Of a stretch of 64,000 nucleotides of DNA, positions 63,375 through 64,000 are shown one piece after another; positions within the stretch are counted from its first letter, which is position 1, and every line of letters starts with the position of its first letter. This DNA is from CAYUAI01 sp964442745. GTDB lineage: Bacteria; Pseudomonadota; Gammaproteobacteria; S012-40. The translations under genes and the position numbers were made by a program. The stretch covers positions 62,001-126,000 of the forward strand of contig CAYUAI010000001.1 in assembly GCA_964442745.1 (NCBI GenBank), read 5' to 3'. A model generated the notes under the pieces. The model saw nothing but the letters and a program-made list of their open reading frames with translations. It searched no databases and was not told where the DNA came from.

Positions 63375-64000
63375 GACTCATCACCGCCGGAGGGTAGCAA
63401 CTTAACCAGCTGACCCGGTCGTAATCGCTCACTGCCACGAATAACTATTTTATCTCCCGCCCGAATATCACCCCTAACTTCAATAAATGCACCACTAGCA
63501 ATCCCCGTGGATACACCCACACGCTCCGCTTTGCTTCCATCTCCGACGCGAAAAATAGAGGCTCCATTACGACGTAAAACAATCGCGTCACGCGGTACTG
63601 TCATCACTGACCGAGCACTATCAATGGGCACCGATACACGTACGGCTTGGCCAGCCAACCAGCGCTTCCCTTTCAATGAAATACGTACTTCAAACAAATG
63701 TGATTGCACATCACCAATGGGTACGATAGTGCGTAAATCACCTAATTCTGCTTGCGTTTTTTGGGTGATTTGTATTCTATCTCCCAGTGTTAGGTTAACC
63801 ACGCTCTCATGAGGGACCCGCGCCATCACTTCCAGGGCTTGGGGATTAACAAAGGCTAAAACTTCATCACCAGAACTCACCCATTCGCCTTGACGCGCTA
63901 ACCGTTCTGTCACCATACCACTAAAAGGCGCTGTTATTTTATGGCGCTTCAGGATTTCTTTTTCAAATTGTAAGCGTGCTTTGGTTAAGGATAATTCCGT
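63371..64000 (-). CDS. RND efflux periplasmic adaptor (membrane fusion protein), partial
   Basis: C-terminal 209 codons of an adaptor protein; it extends past the right edge. The frame is open through position 64000, reading TELSLTKARLQFEKEILKRH before APFSGMVTERLARQGEWVSSGDEVL (half-motif of the lipoyl-like domain). Beta-barrel and membrane-proximal domains follow, with VRVSVPI and RLRPGQLVKLLP. It overlaps the permease by four bases. Such adaptors link the inner-membrane pump to an outer-membrane channel. Confidence 0.9.
   Translation of the reverse strand, partial: TELSLTKARLQFEKEILKRHKITAPFSGMVTERLARQGEWVSSGDEVLAFVNPQALEVMARVPHESVVNLTLGDRIQITQKTQAELGDLRTIVPIGDVQSHLFEVRISLKGKRWLAGQAVRVSVPIDSARSVMTVPRDAIVLRRNGASIFRVGDGSKAERVGVSTGIASGAFIEVRGDIRAGDKIVIRGSERLRPGQLVKLLPSGGDES

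Noticed and set aside
1..64000. CRISPR array, rRNA genes, prophage or intact insertion sequence
   Set aside because: No regularly spaced direct repeats, no rRNA sequence, and no transposase, integrase or phage structural protein was seen; the only mobile-looking DNA is short and non-coding.

Overview
The window looks like a chromosomal stretch of a moderately AT-rich, motile gammaproteobacterium. The evidence is gene order. The left 16 kb is a polar-type flagellar and chemotaxis cluster with the FleN/FlhF pair. The middle carries the leuC-leuD-leuB-asd-fimV-truA-trpF-(trpB-trpA)-accD-folC-SPOR protein-cvpA-purF block familiar from Pseudomonas and relatives. The protein families (FimV, DedD-like SPOR protein, monofunctional RelA, HrpA, PA1571-like small protein) agree. 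I cannot name a genus from sequence alone.

Layout. 1-16400 (all minus strand): motC(partial)-cheB-cheA-cheZ-cheY-fliA-fleN-flhF-flhA-flhB-fliR-fliQ-fliP-fliO-fliN-fliM-fliL, tightly packed apart from repeat-filled gaps on both sides of fliR. A sigma-54-like site precedes fliL. 16742-18013: a cytosolic beta-propeller-like protein. 18136-35204 (minus): purine, envelope, folate, fatty-acid, tryptophan, tRNA-modification, polar-organiser and leucine/aspartate-family genes, with a lone EcfT-like membrane protein between truA and fimV. A divergent LysR regulator starts next to leuC. 36409-42432: a PA1571-like small protein, an SH3b/coiled-coil membrane protein, an ABC exporter, a lipoate ligase-like protein and SelO. 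42656-43897: a putative lipoprotein built of eight acidic WFTxDD repeats. 44051-44476: a PilZ protein. 44477-45966: about 1.5 kb without a convincing gene. 45967-51486 (plus): PstS-like periplasmic protein, outer-membrane porin, CACHE-PAS-GGDEF-EAL sensor, and a FeeM-like N-acyl amino acid synthase-type acyltransferase. 51568-58429 (minus): hrpA, mazG, relA. 58664-58739: tRNA-Arg(CCT). 58769-64000: aldose-1-epimerase-like protein, then an RND efflux pump operon (minus) that ends in a second PilZ gene.

Themes. Cyclic-di-GMP signalling recurs (two PilZ proteins and one intact GGDEF-EAL sensor) in a genome with a full flagellum and FimV. The most system-like unit is the 45967-51486 cluster, which pairs a small-molecule capture and porin module with a c-di-GMP sensor and a possible signal synthase.

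The intergenic DNA is seeded with short non-coding inverted-repeat elements. At least three dispersed families are present in two copies within this window (12605/44932, 31747/37591, 12529/39677), and there is one single-copy palindromic element (11540). One copy (37591-37747) has perfect 14-bp terminal inverted repeats and a 6-bp target duplication, the signature of a MITE. No CRISPR array, rRNA, prophage or intact insertion sequence was seen.
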